A stretch of 64,000 nucleotides of DNA from Balamuthia mandrillaris (lineage: Eukaryota > Discosea > Longamoebia > Balamuthiidae). The translations under genes and the position numbers were made by a program. The notes below the pieces were generated by a model. That model saw nothing but the letters and a program-made list of their open reading frames with translations. It made no database searches and was not told the DNA's origin. The stretch is from NCBI GenBank assembly GCA_031835245.1, contig JAVKOQ010000201.1, positions 30,878 through 94,877 of the forward strand, read 5' to 3'. Shown here piece by piece: positions 44,401 to 57,209 of the stretch (its first letter is position 1; every line of letters starts with the position of its first letter).

Positions 44401-47400
44401 CATGCATCCCCACCAGCAAGACGTGTATCGTCGTTGGAAGGCCAGAAGGCTGGCCGCTAAACAACGCAAGGAATCGGCAGGATGGAGCTTCCACGACGAG
44501 GAGGCTGACTTCGAGCCACAGCGCCTAAGACCGGTGATGCCTCGTGTAAGGCTGCCTGCAGGTCAACTGACCACTTCCTTTGGCGACATGTTCCAGCTGG
44601 TTTGGCAGTTGATGAATACCACCTTCCCTGGCGTCCAAATCAACCAGACTTTGGACGACAACAATACAGTCATTCATGAGTTGCATGCCCCTGGCAGCCG
44701 CGAGCTTATCTACTACAAGAACACCTCCATCACAATGGATCTTTTGCTGCAACAAATGAATAAGGTGATCAGCGCAAGCAAGACTAGTTACTATGGCTTG
44801 ACCCCGCCTCTCTTTGGACGATGGGACCTGGTACAGCAAGTCATTCCCCTCTCAGCTAGTTGGTCTCTCGCCGGACTGCCCGTTATCAAGGACACCAAGC
44901 ATTTCCCACAGCTCCAAACCTCTAATCACGCTTTCCTCTTCTGCACTGCTGATAGAGTGCATTCCTTCACTCCTCTGGGCAACAACACAGCCACAAACAA
45001 ACGCACTTCTATGGTTATTTTGGAGGGCAGTGAAGCCGCGCAGCAGTTGCCCAGCTTTGCTGGTCATGCCAGGAGAGGCTTGAACCTATTCTCCAACTTG
45101 CGAGTGAACAACCTCAAAGAACTCTCCGCCTTCCAAAACTTGCTGGACCTCAACTCCATAGAAAAGCTGCAATTCCAAATCATGTTCCTGCGAGAAGCCC
45201 TCCAACTGAATGCCACTGTAGCACCCTTCCGGACTCTTACCCTCAGCGACGACCTGCAACTGAGCAACGTCCTCTTGAACATGCGCCTTCCTCCTCCGCA
45301 AGCACAACCAGCGTTTGTGCCCTTCGCCACAATGGCCCTTGGCTTTGGCAGCGAGGCTGAACTACGACGCGATGTAGAGTACGAGCTGCCCAGCTCCCCT
45401 ATATTGGGCGGTAGAATCCTCTATCACAGCAACGGCTCATTCCCAGCGGCTGGTGACTCCATGCAAATGAACGGCTGCGTGGACGTCAGCCGTGACAACG
45501 ATCCTCGTTACTTGTCTCCTCTGCGGGCGGCCAAGCTGAGAGGAGCGGTGGTGCCCATTGGCGGCAAGGGTATGCCAATCTCCAGTTCCTGCTTGAATCT
45601 CACATGGAGCTTGGAGAAGCAGAAGAAGAACGCAGTCCCGTTATTGGATTGTCAAGGCCACTTAGCCTTCCTCATGCAGCGTTATGAGGTATCAACCAGC
45701 ATTACTTGCTCGGACCCCGATGGTAATGGAAGCAAGAACTCAGCAAGAAGGGTCAGCATTACTGGCAAACAGACCGGTGTTAACAGCTGCGCCATCAACA
45801 ATGGTGGCTGTGATCCTGCCACAACCATCTGCGTGGAAAAGTCCTTCCGCAATGACACCATACTCAACCTAGTGGCTGGTAAACCTCCAAGTAACGTGCA
45901 ATGCATGCCCTTGTCTCCCTGTTCCATAGACAATGGCGGGTGTGGCGATCCGCTGTTTGTGGCATGTGATGACAACGGCAAGGACAAAGTACAATGCAAA
46001 CCGAGGGACGTGTGTCAGGCTTTGCCTTCTTATTGCGGTGACTCGAGAGAGTGGGCCTGCATACCTTCTAATGATGAGCGCCATCCCTGGCCTTCGTGTG
46101 TTGGCTTGCGGGAGCTCTACTTGTCCTTCAATCTGCATGTGAATTCTACCGGCGATAGCAGTAGCAGCGAAGAAGACGCTTCCGGTAACAGCGACAGCGA
46201 AGATACAATTTTGCTGCTAGCTGATGACGCCTCGTGCGACGATTTTGACAAGAAGGTCTTCCTTACACGAGTGTCTAGCTATCTCTCCCTCAAGGGCGCC
46301 CTGGACAAGAGTATTCAAGCCAGCATAGCCCTCAAGGCCGATTGCAGCAGAGTAGACGTGACCTTCTCCGCTCTCAAACCAGGCATCGGCAACACAGCCG
46401 GACCCTTCTCCAGAGCTCACAACACGCTCACTACCACAACTACTGAGCACTTCTCTGCTGTTGTCGGATATGTTTTGGATAGTTTTGAATGGTATTTCAC
46501 TCCGAAGGACTTTTGCGGAGACAACAATGGCAACTGTGGAGCCTATTCCTTCTGTGCCAACAACTTTGTGAACGGCAGCACCACCAATCGCTCCTGCGGC
46601 TTCATCAACACGTGCTTGTTTGATAATGGCGGTTGCGGGGATGGTCGTTACTTCCAATGCTATAGCAATAACGGAGCGTCGGCCACCTGCTTGCCCAAGT
46701 ACCCCACCTTCACGCCAAGCTACATCGACCAATCTACTATGCAGCAAGGCACCTTTAGTGGTGTGCCCATTCCTTCTACGCTCTTTGCCCCATTGTCGAA
46801 TGCCACCGTCAAGTCCTTTGACGTCCGCCTCTTCACGGAAGGACCTTTCCTGTGGATGAGTGGCAATGCCTCTGTAAACTTTGACAGTTCTTCATCGGCG
46901 GCTCTTTACAAAAGTGATGATGATGATGATGATGATGACGGTCTCCTTGTGCCTTTCGTGCTCCTCGTTGGCCCATCCAACAACACTGACAGTAGTAACA
47001 ATACAGACGAGCAACAGAAGCAAGACACACCGCCTGCTATGCCTCACAACATCAACATCACACTGCTGACCAACGTGCAAGCCCTTCTCAAACAGCAGCA
47101 GCAGCAGCAACAAGATGGCACTCCAGCCAGCAACATCACAACTCCCGGCAACCCGTTGATATGGGGCATGGCCTACGGCGTTCACCTCGGAGAGCGCTGG
47201 CGATCGTTAAAGGACTTTGAGCCCATGCTACCCCTGCAACTTTCTGATGGCAAGCTCTATGTTACCAGCATCCACGAGCAGGACACGTTGCTTCGTTTTG
47301 GAGTGAGATCCAAAAACGTTTCCTTCGACGCTGGCACAAGGGTAGAGAAGGGACTTCACTTTGAAGGACAGTTGCTGCTGTCCTCTTCTGATTCAGTTCC

Positions 47401-49954
47401 TCCAGTGATTGCACAGCTGAATCAATGGACTAACATCGATGCCGTTCCGTTCTCTTCCAACATCAACAGCTTGGGTAACTACACGCTGAAAGCCGAGTTT
47501 GTCTATGGAGTGAGGAATGGCAGCGGTGATGCTGTAAGCGAGGGGCTCGCCTTCCACGATATTCACAAGGGCATATCCTTCAGCCCCTTCCAACTGGACA
47601 TTCAAGTCCTTGGAAAGGACCAACAAGGCAAAATTGCCAGTTATGCCGTTGCCTCCGCTGTTCGCACCCAGTTCAGCGATCTTCCTGGTGACATTGTTCT
47701 TTCTCACGGCGTCATCAATCTCGCTGCCGCAACTTCTTCTGCTGCACCCATCGCACTCTCCTATGACAACAGCGACGCGCCCTCCTGGAAAAATGTTTAC
47801 GGCACTAAAGGAGTTCAGCTGGTGGACATCGACGTTGTCTTCAACAGCAGCAATGCTCGCCCCTCTGCAGCCAACACCTGGTCCATGGGTGTAGATGGCA
47901 CGGTCCAGATTCAACATTACACCGGAGAAGGGCAGTTGGTGCTTGACCCTGTTGACCCTACCACCAAGAGTGTTCTTGTTGGCCGCATGCCGACCCTCTC
48001 TTTGGACATGGTGGTACATTATTGTCTCAACGGCTCTCACGGACTCGACCTTAGCAGCGACAACTTCACTGCCGTGCATCTCAACAACACTGTCAACACC
48101 ACCGTACTTTTCAACGTGGATTTGAGCGTGAGCCAATCCCCCATGATCTTGTCGGGCCATTCCTACAAGCAAGGCTTCTTCTTGAACGCCTCTAGCCTGA
48201 ACTTCTTCAACCAAACGGGAGGCAAGGCCATGCTCAAAGTGGCCGAGATGGAGGGCTTGCAAATGAACATGACCTTTAGCGAGATGCGCTTTGCCGATCT
48301 GGTCTCCTTGAAAGGCCACAGCAGCAACATAGAGCTCACCATGAACCTCAGCCCCAAGCCCGACTCCAACTGGGTCAAAGGAGAGGGTCCCATCCAGTTC
48401 CTTGGCAGGGAGTGGGCGGGCGCCAAGCTCAACTTCTCCGACACGGGACTCACCATTCGCTTCAACTTCGACACCAGATCCAAGGCCAAGCAAACCCTCT
48501 TGCCAATGGTGCTAAACTCGGAGGGAGGCTCTGTGGGCTTCAACATCTCCGACTTTAGGCTCACCAGCAAGGTTGCCACGGATGCCCTCACTTTTATCAA
48601 GCCGAATCTTCCTGGCTTGTTGCAGGAGGCCTCGGCTCTTTCGTCAAAAAAGAAGGACTACTTCCGTCAACAACTGGATAAGGAGACCACTACTCTGCAG
48701 CAACTGTATGATGAGTTTGTGGTATGTAGACTTTTTTTCGAGCCCAGTTTTTTTTCCCTAACTTTTCCTGTTCTGATTGCCTGCTTCTTTTCCATTCCAT
48801 TATAGGGTGAACAAAATAGCGACTTTACAAAGATGATCCAAGAAGACCATTTCGAGAAGAAAGTGACCAATGTGACTTACCTCTACGTTACCGCCATGTT
48901 CGCCACTCAAGCTGTTCAACAGAAGGAGATCATTGACCGACTCCTCCGGGACACGACCAGCTACGACCCTGCCGTGAACGACTGGTGGGCCTGGCTGCGG
49001 GACACCCCTCAGCTAACGATGGAAGCCATGAATTCTGCCTACAACCTCAGCCTTCAAGCCGTGAGCGGCGCTCAGGACGGAATGAACAACAAGACCGCTC
49101 TCTGGGCTCAGCTAAAGGCTGCTCTGCCTGGCTCTCCCACTGTTTCGCTGTTGGGCTATGACATTCCGGTCTACTTGATGAACCCAAGAGGCAACGGGCA
49201 TGCCTCCTCTCTCAAGCAGAAGATAGGCGAGCATACCCTCATGCAGCAGCTGTACAACCATTCCTTGGAGGAGAGCCAGAACGCCTTTTTGGGCATTGCC
49301 AAGCTCTCTCAGGTCCTCGAAAATACTATCTCTGCCAGCATCAGCAAGACTTGGAAGATCGTCAACAACACGCAGTGGATCAACAGAGTGGAAGCTGCGG
49401 GCAACGTAAACTGCAGCGAGTTCCAGGACACTAAGCGGACCTGGGTAAGGACAAATCACCTCCTCTACAAGCAGGACAAGCACGACGATTGCGTTGAGGA
49501 GAACAAACGCAGGGTGCAGGAGGCCATGAACCAGGAAGGCCAGAACAAGACCCTCTCCAAAGAGCAGCTGCAGTCCATCACCGATGCCTGCCTTCGCTCT
49601 CACCTGGCGGAGGAGGCCATGCAGGCCTGCGCAGGTGGCGTGACCAAAGCGCAAGCCCCTGGCACTTCCAACATTACCCTCTGGCAGGTCAAATGGACGG
49701 GAGACATTGCAGATCAAAAGACCCTTTATTTGCCCAGAGATGAGCAGCAGGGACCTAGCTTTGTGCCCTTCGAGGTGCAGCCTAGCGTCATCTCGGCGTC
49801 GTTGGTGGATATGGTGAGGAGCAAACGAAGGCCTCATCTCTTCTTGGAGGTAGTCTATCTGTCGCAAAGGGTCACCATCCCGCTCTACATCGACTTGCTT
49901 CAGTTTGACAATGCCTCTAACAACCTCTGCCCCTTCCTGTATTATAATATTTAA
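38581..49954 (+). CDS. Giant membrane protein 2 (about 3,725 aa): cytoplasmic CH domain, TM, repeated ectodomain with EGF-like insert
   Basis: Three exons (38581-41359, 41472-48721, 48806-49954). Residues about 20-135 form a calponin-homology domain of calponin/transgelin type (AELWLEEVLGKPRGSFHPLD, LKDGVLLCQLLKRVRP, MQAVDNLNHFLREIKTMGV, KVVDCLHDFARVA). A Pro-rich then acidic linker leads to one membrane span near 353-377 (ACAAVALITLSVLLTFVIVS). The ectodomain of about 3,340 residues repeats G-L-x-F/L motifs at about 40,280, 41,890, 43,415, 45,095 and 47,360. A Cys-rich EGF-like block at about 45,780-46,740 has CAINNGGCDPATTICVE, CSIDNGGCGDP and CLFDNGGCGDGRYFQC. A coiled C-terminal region ends the protein. 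CH domains bind actin or signalling partners, so an adhesion receptor tied to the cytoskeleton is plausible but inferred. Confidence 0.87.
41419..41456 (+). repeat. (CT)n tract in intron 1 of giant gene 2
   Basis: CT on the sense strand just before the acceptor at 41471. Confidence 0.9.
45780..46740 (+). other. EGF-like Cys-rich block inside giant protein 2
   Basis: Four or more Cys clusters with the NGGC core typical of EGF modules. A non-Cys spacer with acidic Ser-rich sequence (GDSSSSEEDASGNSDSED) lies between the second and third clusters. It falls between the fourth and fifth G-L-x-F motifs and accounts for the larger spacing there. Confidence 0.75.
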
Positions 49955-50203
49955 CTGCTCTTCCTCTCTACAACCCACCACCACCTTCCTGTTGTTATTT
50001 AATTGGTTTTCGTTTTCTTTTTTTGTTTGTTGGTTCCTGTCTCTCAGTTGCTTTGTTTTTAAAATAAAGAAGGGATTTTATCTCTTTTTTGCTATCTTTT
50101 TGCCTCTTGCTTTCAGTAAGTTCTTTCTTCGTATGTTTTCTGTCCGAATAAGAGCTCTCCAAGGACCGAAATACAGAACGCAATCTTGTTTCACACGCTC
50201 TTC

Positions 50204-51291
50204 TTACAAGCGTTTGTGAGTCAGGAGGGTGAAACCAACATTCTCAGCCTTGAAGGAGGGATGCTGCTCGCTCAAAGGGATGTGTCTGACAGTTTCAAAG
50301 TGATCGCCAACTTTTTGGAGGAAAAGAGCAGACGCCTTGCTACCATGCTCCTGATGTGTCATATACACTTTGGTGTCTCTGTCTGAGAGTTCTGCAACTG
50401 TAACAAGCAAACGGAAATGGTAAGGATAAGAAGAACAAGTATAACAAGAAAAAAGATGAATGTAACTGGTTTGAAGAAGAGGTTCGATGGTTTCTTCATC
50501 ATAAAGGAGCTCTGCAGCCAAGATAACATCGTAGTTGGGTTTAGCAGCATCAATCATGTCCTTCTCTCCCCTTTTATTTGCATTTTTTTTGGACCATTAG
50601 TCGACCTTGCATATACTGAGAGAGAGAAGGAAATAGGAAGGAGTGGACATGTAAACAACAAAACAAACCAGATAAGAGGACAAATGGAGAGGTTGCTCAG
50701 GTCCTTGCCTTTCAGGTTTTGATCTACATTGTGTTGCATGAGCTCCATGATGGAAGGTTGAGGATAGTCCGTTATGACGATCTCTCGTGCTCCTTTTTTG
50801 TTGTTTGGTTCATATGATTGACGGTGAGTTGACGGAAAAGAACTCGCGAAAAAGAAGAGATATATAAACCCAACAGAAAGGAGACAATCCCAAGAAGCGA
50901 GTGGCCGCTACCAAGTTCCAACACGCGCTTGCCTTTCAGCTCATTGCAGCCTTCTTCACTCTTCTTTTCAAGATATTTAGCCAACACTATCGTCTAAAAT
51001 TTTTTAAAAAAAGAGTTAGAGAAGACCAAAGGTTGGTGTTTGCATCAAAGAAGAGAGAAAGGGGAAAACGGGCCATACACCGTCCCAAATGACGCCACCG
51101 ATCGTTTCGTGGCTAACGCTCAGCTGTTTCAGTCGAATGGCGCCATCTTTGGCAGAGGCAAAGGGAATTTGGAGAATGGTGTCGAATAGCCCCTCTTCGC
51201 CAAAGTCCTTTTGCTTCCAACACTGCGGCGTGGCTTGCAGCACCTTTAAACCATCAGCAGACGCCGCAGTGTTGGCTCCTCCTTTCTCCAT
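50204..51291 (-). CDS. METTL21-type class I SAM lysine methyltransferase
   Basis: Five exons read 51079-51291, 50870-50993, a third from 50789, a fourth starting near DMIDAAKPNYDV, and a last exon ending at 50204. Motifs follow the Methyltransf_16 family: TIGGVIWDGTIVLAKYLEK, motif I KGKRVLELGSGHSLLGIV, the post-I strand AREIVITDYPQPSIMELM with HNVDQN, and motif II PNYDVILAAELLYDEETI. AELLY supplies the E/D-x-x-Y signature of this group of protein lysine methyltransferases. Known substrates include HSP70, VCP and eEF1A; the substrate here is unknown. The exon 3-4 junction (around 50,560-50,690) is uncertain. Confidence 0.8.
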
Positions 51292-51346
51292 CCCCTCTTT
51301 CTTTATATTTTTTGTTTCTTTTATTTTTATTGCAGCTTGTCATTCA

Positions 51347-51354
51347 TGTCGACA
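51347..51354. promoter_or_regulatory. TGTCGACA palindrome before the METTL21-type gene
   Basis: Perfect palindrome 56 bases upstream of the ATG at 51291, in the 130-base gap to the ARP5 stop. Confidence 0.5.
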
Positions 51355-51423
51355 TTAGATGGTTAAATTAATACATTTTTTTGTTTGTTTTATGCTTTTT
51401 GTATAAAGTTTTGTTTGGTTTTA

Positions 51424-54412
51424 TTATTGAGGGAGAGAGTAACACGGATTCGAAGCAAAGTATTTGAGCAGGTAATGGCCGCCGTGTTCCTCATAGATGT
51501 CACGCGTGATGGCCACCTGGTTGAACTCGGAGGTACGGCTCCAACTGGACATTCCTCTCCACGCATCCACTATGGCATCTTGTGCTGGTTGGAGCCGCAG
51601 CAATGAACCGGTTGGCCGTTCTCTTCGTACCTCCTCCTCTATTCTTTGGGCAAAGTTTGCAAAGAGACAGTTCCCTCCCGTCAAAAATATGTTCTGGTTT
51701 GTGAATTTGTTTGCAAGTTAGTTACGAGACAAAACAACAAAAGAAGAGAAGGAGAGGAGAAGAGCAGAGGAGAGAAGAGAACGATGAAGAGAAGGGAACA
51801 AACCTGAACTAAAAGTGATTGTTGTGATGATGGCAAGTTTCTTATGACATAATTAAGGCACTCGGGGATGCCCATTGAATCCACTCCAATCATGGCAGCT
51901 GGCTGGAAGCAAACTTCTGGCACTCTGCACCGCTCCACCAACAAATGCATTTGATACTCCTGTTCAATACTCCCCTCAGAGAGCTCCTCTTTGATCCTCC
52001 ACTGTGGCTCGTACATGTCCAAGAGCTTCTCTATCCTCTGAACTTCTTTGCTCTCCGCTTTGGCGCTCCAACCGGATTGCTTGCTGATGTTGGCCTTGCC
52101 GGTGCCCATCAGCTTGTAGACTTGCCAGTCCTCATCGTTGGCGCCAAAGTTATCCTCCGCATTCTTGTCACTCTTCTCCTCAAAGGCGGCTTGTGCGATG
52201 GCTCTCATTCTCTTTGCAGCGGTGGCGCTACCTCTCGTGCTTTCCTTCTCCTCTCTTCTCCGTTTCACGGCAATGACGGAGAGCAGTTCCGTTCGTCGCC
52301 GTTGAAGGTCCTCTGCCCATCGCACGGGGTTTTGGTTGCGCCGCTCTTCCTCTTCTCGTTTTCGTTGTTCTTTCAGCTCTTTCTCTTTGTCACGACGTTC
52401 CTTGGCTCTGGCCCTTCCTTCTCGTGTATTCTTTATAAACAGCTGCTTTTTCTTCTCTCTCAATTGTTCTGGACTCAACTCGCTATCATCCACGTGTAAC
52501 AAAGGAAACTCTTCTGCTTCACTCTATTTTGGTTTTGTATTTTTGGTCATTGTTTGAAAGAGTGCAGTTTATAAGTTAAGTTGTAGAAAAAAGTGAATGT
52601 GAAGGAAAGAAACCTTTGGTGTTGGATCAGGCTGTGGGAGATACTTGTGGATATAGTTGCGAGTGAGTTCTTCCAATCCTTTAATGGCTTGCTCTAGCTG
52701 TGCCACGTTTTTGAATGTACTTTCACCTAACCGTGACTTCGTAAAATGAAGGTTAGAATCATGGCGAGGGAAGTTTGCGTGAGGTTAGATATCAGTATGA
52801 AGGTATTTGTTACTTTAAATGCCTTTGGGTCTGTTTCTTTAAGTGTTCGTAACTCTTGTAATTCTGTTAATTGTTTCACAGCACTTTCCTCTCGTTCTCT
52901 CTGAATCAGGGAAAGATGGTAAATAGAAGGCATTGGCAAAGGAAGCTAGACGAGGAGAAAAATAGTCAAATCGAACCTTTTCTGCCCGCTTTTGTTCCGC
53001 CATCTTCTTCAACCTTAAGCCTTGTTCACGCCGCATTTGAGCTCTTCTCTCCAGTTCTTCCGCAGTCACAATCCGTTCAGTAGGTTGCACAAAGGGCAAC
53101 TGCAAAACACGCTCCTGAGATGCAGCATAAGCACTATTCTCCTTTAACTGCCTTAACTCAGCACAATAGTCCAACGCTGTATAGCAATGTTGTTCTTTGA
53201 TGGCCTTTATTAAAGGAATGAGCACATCATTATGATTTGTTAAATAGAAGTCACAAATAAAGAATGTATGTAAACGTACCTCAGCTTTTGGCAATGATAG
53301 GGCAGCTCTGTGAAGAGGATATTTCAGATGAAGTAGCTGCTGCATGAATTGAGTAGCTCGTTGTCCGCCTAATGGTACCCTTTAGATGAGTGAGAGAGTG
53401 AGAGAAGTATTATTCCTGCAACCCGTTAGAGAGAAAGAAAGAGAAAGAGAGAGGAAGATAGAGAGTAGACGAAACACCAATATGAAAGTAACAGTATATG
53501 CAGGACGAACCTTTTGACAGACTGAGCCAACATACCGCCAGAAAGAACAGGAATGATGTGGGTTGAGTCGTGGCCCGAAGATATGATGAGAGTGTTGTCG
53601 GCTTCTGTCTTTTTCCATCCCGTTCGGTTGTAGAAGTAACTGAACATTGCGTCAATGCCATAGCACACAGCAGGAGCACCATAACACTCGAACAAAAGCT
53701 CTGACATTTCTAAACATTCCATTGTAAATAAAGCGTAAAACATAAGCGAGGAGAGAGGGAGAGCGAGGGAGGAGTGAGAGATACGTTGTCTACAGTACGA
53801 AGGATTGCATATAGCCTCTGTCATAAGTATGGGATGTTCGATGCGGTCGGTGTTGATGCCAAGACTCAGGAAAACGTGGTCCAACAGTTGTTCCTAATCT
53901 CGTCAATTAAAATAAAGGAAAGAAGAAGAAGAACAAGAAGAAGAACAAGAAGAAGAACAAGAACAACAACAAGAAGAACAAAGAGGAAAGAAGAAAGAAG
54001 AAAGAAGAAAGAAGAAAGAAGAAGAACAAGAAGAACAAGAAGAACAAGAAGAACAAGAAGAAGAAAGAAGAAGAACAAGAAGAACAAGAAGAACAAGAAG
54101 GAGAAGGAGAAGGAGAAGGAGAAGGAGAAGGAGAAGGAGAAGGAGAAGGAGAAGGAGAAGGAGAAGGAGAAGGAGAAGGAGAAGGAGAAGGAGAAGGAGA
54201 AGGAGGAGAAGAAATGGTACTTGAACGTCAAAGCGAGTTACAACATTGCCGTCACAGGGGGAGCGATAGGCAAGCTTTCCTTGGTTGTCGAACTGAAGGT
54301 CGTCTCCAACCAAAGTTTGAGGACCGTCCGAAGCCTTACCTACCCTTCCCTTTCCCACCATCGACCGAAAGTTGACTGAAAACAAAACAAACATCAATCA
54401 AAGAGACGGAAG

Positions 54413-54459
<47 letters not shown>

Positions 54460-54824
54460 ACGTACGTCGAGGAGCAGACTCAACAGACCACCCAGCTTTG
54501 ATGGAGTGTGACCCTTGCAAGAACAACCACAGTTGATCAGAGGGAGGGAGGAAGAAAAGAGCAGGTGGAGAAGGATGAGTACCATTATCAATTATCACGG
54601 CGACACTGTCCCGTTGTGGATAGATCTCAGAGCGGTACTGCAGCGGTGTGCTCCGGTTGCAGCGGCCTGATCTGCTCGATGTCACGTCGTATATCTTTCG
54701 ATTCCCACCACCGCGGTTGTGGTTGTGTTCCTAAGCAAGAACCCAAGTTTGGTGAGTGCCAACAAAGCCTTTCAGAAGCAACAAAAAAAAAAGACAAGCA
54801 TACCAAAGCTGCTTCTTCTTCCAT
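51424..54824 (-). CDS. ACTR5: Actin-related protein 5 (ARP5, INO80 complex)
   Basis: A multi-exon gene from the ATG at 54824 (MEEEAAL, then the exon beginning EHNHNRGGG) to the stop at 51424. The actin fold starts SVAVIIDNG and SHSIKAGWSVESAPRVNFRS. Then come EQLLDHVFLSLGINTDRIEH, LLFECYGAPAVCYGIDAMFS and NTLIISSGHDSTHIIPVLSG. The long basic helical insertion typical of ARP5 follows (RAQMRREQGLRLKKMAEQKR; SPEQLREKKKQLFIKNTREG; NPVRWAEDLQRRRTELL). The C-terminus is FQPAAMIGVDSMGIPECL, then FLTGGNCLFANFAQRIEEE and WRGMSSWSRTSEFNQVAITR. ARP5 works with IES6 in the INO80 nucleosome-sliding module. One intron holds a 300-base pyrimidine tract. Confidence 0.93.
53920..54210 (-). repeat. GAAGAACAA/(GGAGAA)n purine tract in an ARP5 intron
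   Basis: About 290 bases of GAAGAACAA units grading into GGAGAA units. On the ARP5 sense strand this is a C/T tract between the donor after FDVQ and the acceptor before EQLLDHV. It uses the same units as the tracts in the RBR ligase gene. Confidence 0.9.
54417..54454 (-). repeat. (GA)n tract in an early ARP5 intron
   Basis: CT-type on the sense strand, between the exons ending ESAPR and starting VNFRS. A weaker GA tract lies near 53430-53465 in another ARP5 intron. Confidence 0.9.
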
Positions 54825-54852
54825 CTCTCCTTCTCTGGTTTCGCCTCCTTTT

Positions 54853-54860
54853 TGTCGACT
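54853..54860. promoter_or_regulatory. TGTCGACT motif immediately before the ARP5 start
   Basis: 29 bases upstream of the ATG at 54824. A second copy, AGTCGACA, lies at 54966-54973. A run of ten or so G at 55011-55020 is also in this 240-base gap. Confidence 0.4.
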
Positions 54861-54965
54861 CCATCCCACAAATGCTGCACAATTTCACGTCGATCAATGG
54901 AATTTTTTATTTGGCGACAGGCCGATGACACCGATGATCGGCCAGGATCGGGGGTAAAGCGAAGC

Positions 54966-54973
54966 AGTCGACA
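54966..54973. promoter_or_regulatory. AGTCGACA motif, second copy before ARP5
   Basis: 142 bases upstream of the ARP5 ATG, in the gap to the SF3B3 stop. Confidence 0.35.
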
Positions 54974-55063
54974 GAAATTGCCACCAGCTAAAATAGCAGA
55001 GACTAATGGGGGGGGGGGGGTTGCGGAGGTAACTACAGTGACTCTTTTGGGCCAACTTGTTTT

Positions 55064-57160
55064 TTAAAGAAGGCTGTTCCGTATGACTTCCAACTTCTTC
55101 AAAACTTCGGCAGGAGAGCGGTCCAGTTCTGCAGCTATGGCTTGCTGCTTTTCGGTGGATAGCATCGAGAACTGTTCGCATAGATCTCCATCCACCACAT
55201 CCTTTTTTTTCATTTGTTTGCGATTAAGCACGTTTGATAAGTTGCTCGTACTAAAGAATGGAGGAAGGGAGAGGGAGAATAAACCTTGACAGGGAAGTAA
55301 TAAGAGCGATAGCTGAGGTGGTCCCGTCCGCACAAAGGAGGAAACTCAGTGCGCATATGCATCTCCAAATGGGAAAAGAAGTCAATGTCCTCACGAGAAG
55401 TGAAAGGGAGCAGTGCCTTGATACTCCCCATCAAGGAGGAATAAAGAAGCGCTTCGCTGCCACCTGCCACAAAGCTGGCCTTGCACATCGTGTTCACCGT
55501 CTCTCCTGAGTAAAAATGAATCGAGTGTTGCAGCTTATGGGGAGCTCCGTTGAGGGCTGCCTTGCCGGCCATGATGGCGCCAATGTCTTCCAACTCTTCG
55601 TTGACCTCGGAGGGCAGACGCAGCACAAAGAGGTTGCCAAACTTGTCGGCGCCAGCCATGGTGTCATAGTCCAGCATAGCGGAAGCAGTAACCCAACGTG
55701 GGGTGGTGTCGTCAGCAAAGATAAAAAGCTGATTTTCTGCCTTGCGATACTTTACGTAGTGGAAAGACTCGGCGAGGTCTGCCACGACTATACGGTCTCC
55801 TTGCGTGTAGATAGACTTAATGAACTGGGGGAAATGTTTGTTCTCGCACTTTCTCAGCAGCCGCTTCTTGCCCATGTCGTAGATACGAAGCATCTTGCCC
55901 ACCCCCACCAACAGCCGCCCTTGGAAGGCGCAGAGAGCCATCGGCACGTCTTCCACCGGCGTCTTATGCACCAATACCAGGCGCTTGCCTTCATCAGCCA
56001 GTCGGTAGACGTGAACAAAGCCGCCAGAGCAAGAGCGGGGGTGCAAGGTCAGATCTTTGGCTGTACCCACGACCAGGAACATCTCACCACTGCGGTCGTG
56101 GAAGGTGCAGGTGCAGAGGCTGAATGCCGCCTCGTTGTTGTCCAGCTCCAACACATCCAATGTCTCCTTGTTGGCGATGTCCAGTAGACGAATACAGGAA
56201 GCCCAGTGGCCGGCCCCTGGCTTAGGCGCTCCAAACACTCGCTCGTTCAGTTCTCTGTTCTCCTGTTCTGACCGCTGTTCTTCCAGCTCTTCGAGCAGCT
56301 GTGCTCTATTCTTTTTGTTTGCTTCCGCACTGCCATCTTCTTCAGTTGCGACTTGCATGTCATCCGGTTCCTTTTCTTTTTTGACTTTTGGCGTTGCTGG
56401 TTGCTGTACTTGTTCGGGGGCTTGCTGGGCCTCCAATAATCGGCTCTTATAACTGCCGGAAAGGAGGGCTGGGTGGGCGTTATGTTCGCTCTCTGCAATG
56501 ATTACATAATTGGTTTGTGGATGGATAATCATCTGTCGCGGTGTATAGCGCAGCGGTATTGCCTCCTGGTTGAACACTTCACCCAGTCTCTCAGGTGAAA
56601 TGATCCTGTTAAATTATTGGGAAAAAATAAGTTCCACCAGCCTCAATAGGGAAGAGAAGCAAAAGAGACGGACCTTAGGGTGTTACCGGACATAGCCACA
56701 ATGCCTTCTGGGCACTGCTCGGAATGGAAGCTGGAAGCATGGTCCAGCGTTGGGTACGACAACGGCGTGAGTTGGAACATAGTTTGGTAGCTGTAGCATA
56801 TCCAGGCGCGACTCGACAAAGCCAACAATCCAGGAAGGCCTCCCACATTAATTTTGTAAAGTCTGACTGGGCGAGCACCGAGGAAGCGTGTGCGTTTGTC
56901 TGTGAGTTGACCGGAGATTCGGTCCAAAACAGTCCGCTCGAGGACTCCATTGTTGAGACCGATGTTAAGATACAGGGTTCCCGTGGCTGATCCTTGTTGG
57001 TGCATTTCCACAATGGCGAGGGATTCTGGTTGAGCAGCCACGGCTTGGATGCCCAAACTGTTGAAGCAATCTTCAGGATCTAACGATAGTATACGCACTG
57101 TGTTATCATAGTCTCCCACCTGACAACCATATAAGGTTAAGAAATTTGAAAAGAGGGAGG

Positions 57161-57209
<49 letters not shown>

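Noticed and set aside
41792-48600. Long minus-strand frames across giant gene 2, including one of 366 residues
   Set aside because: No domain, biased by the codon use of the real plus-strand gene.
53774-54379. Plus-strand Arg/Lys/Thr-rich and minus-strand Leu/Phe-rich frames
   Set aside because: Both are translations of the purine tract in an ARP5 intron.
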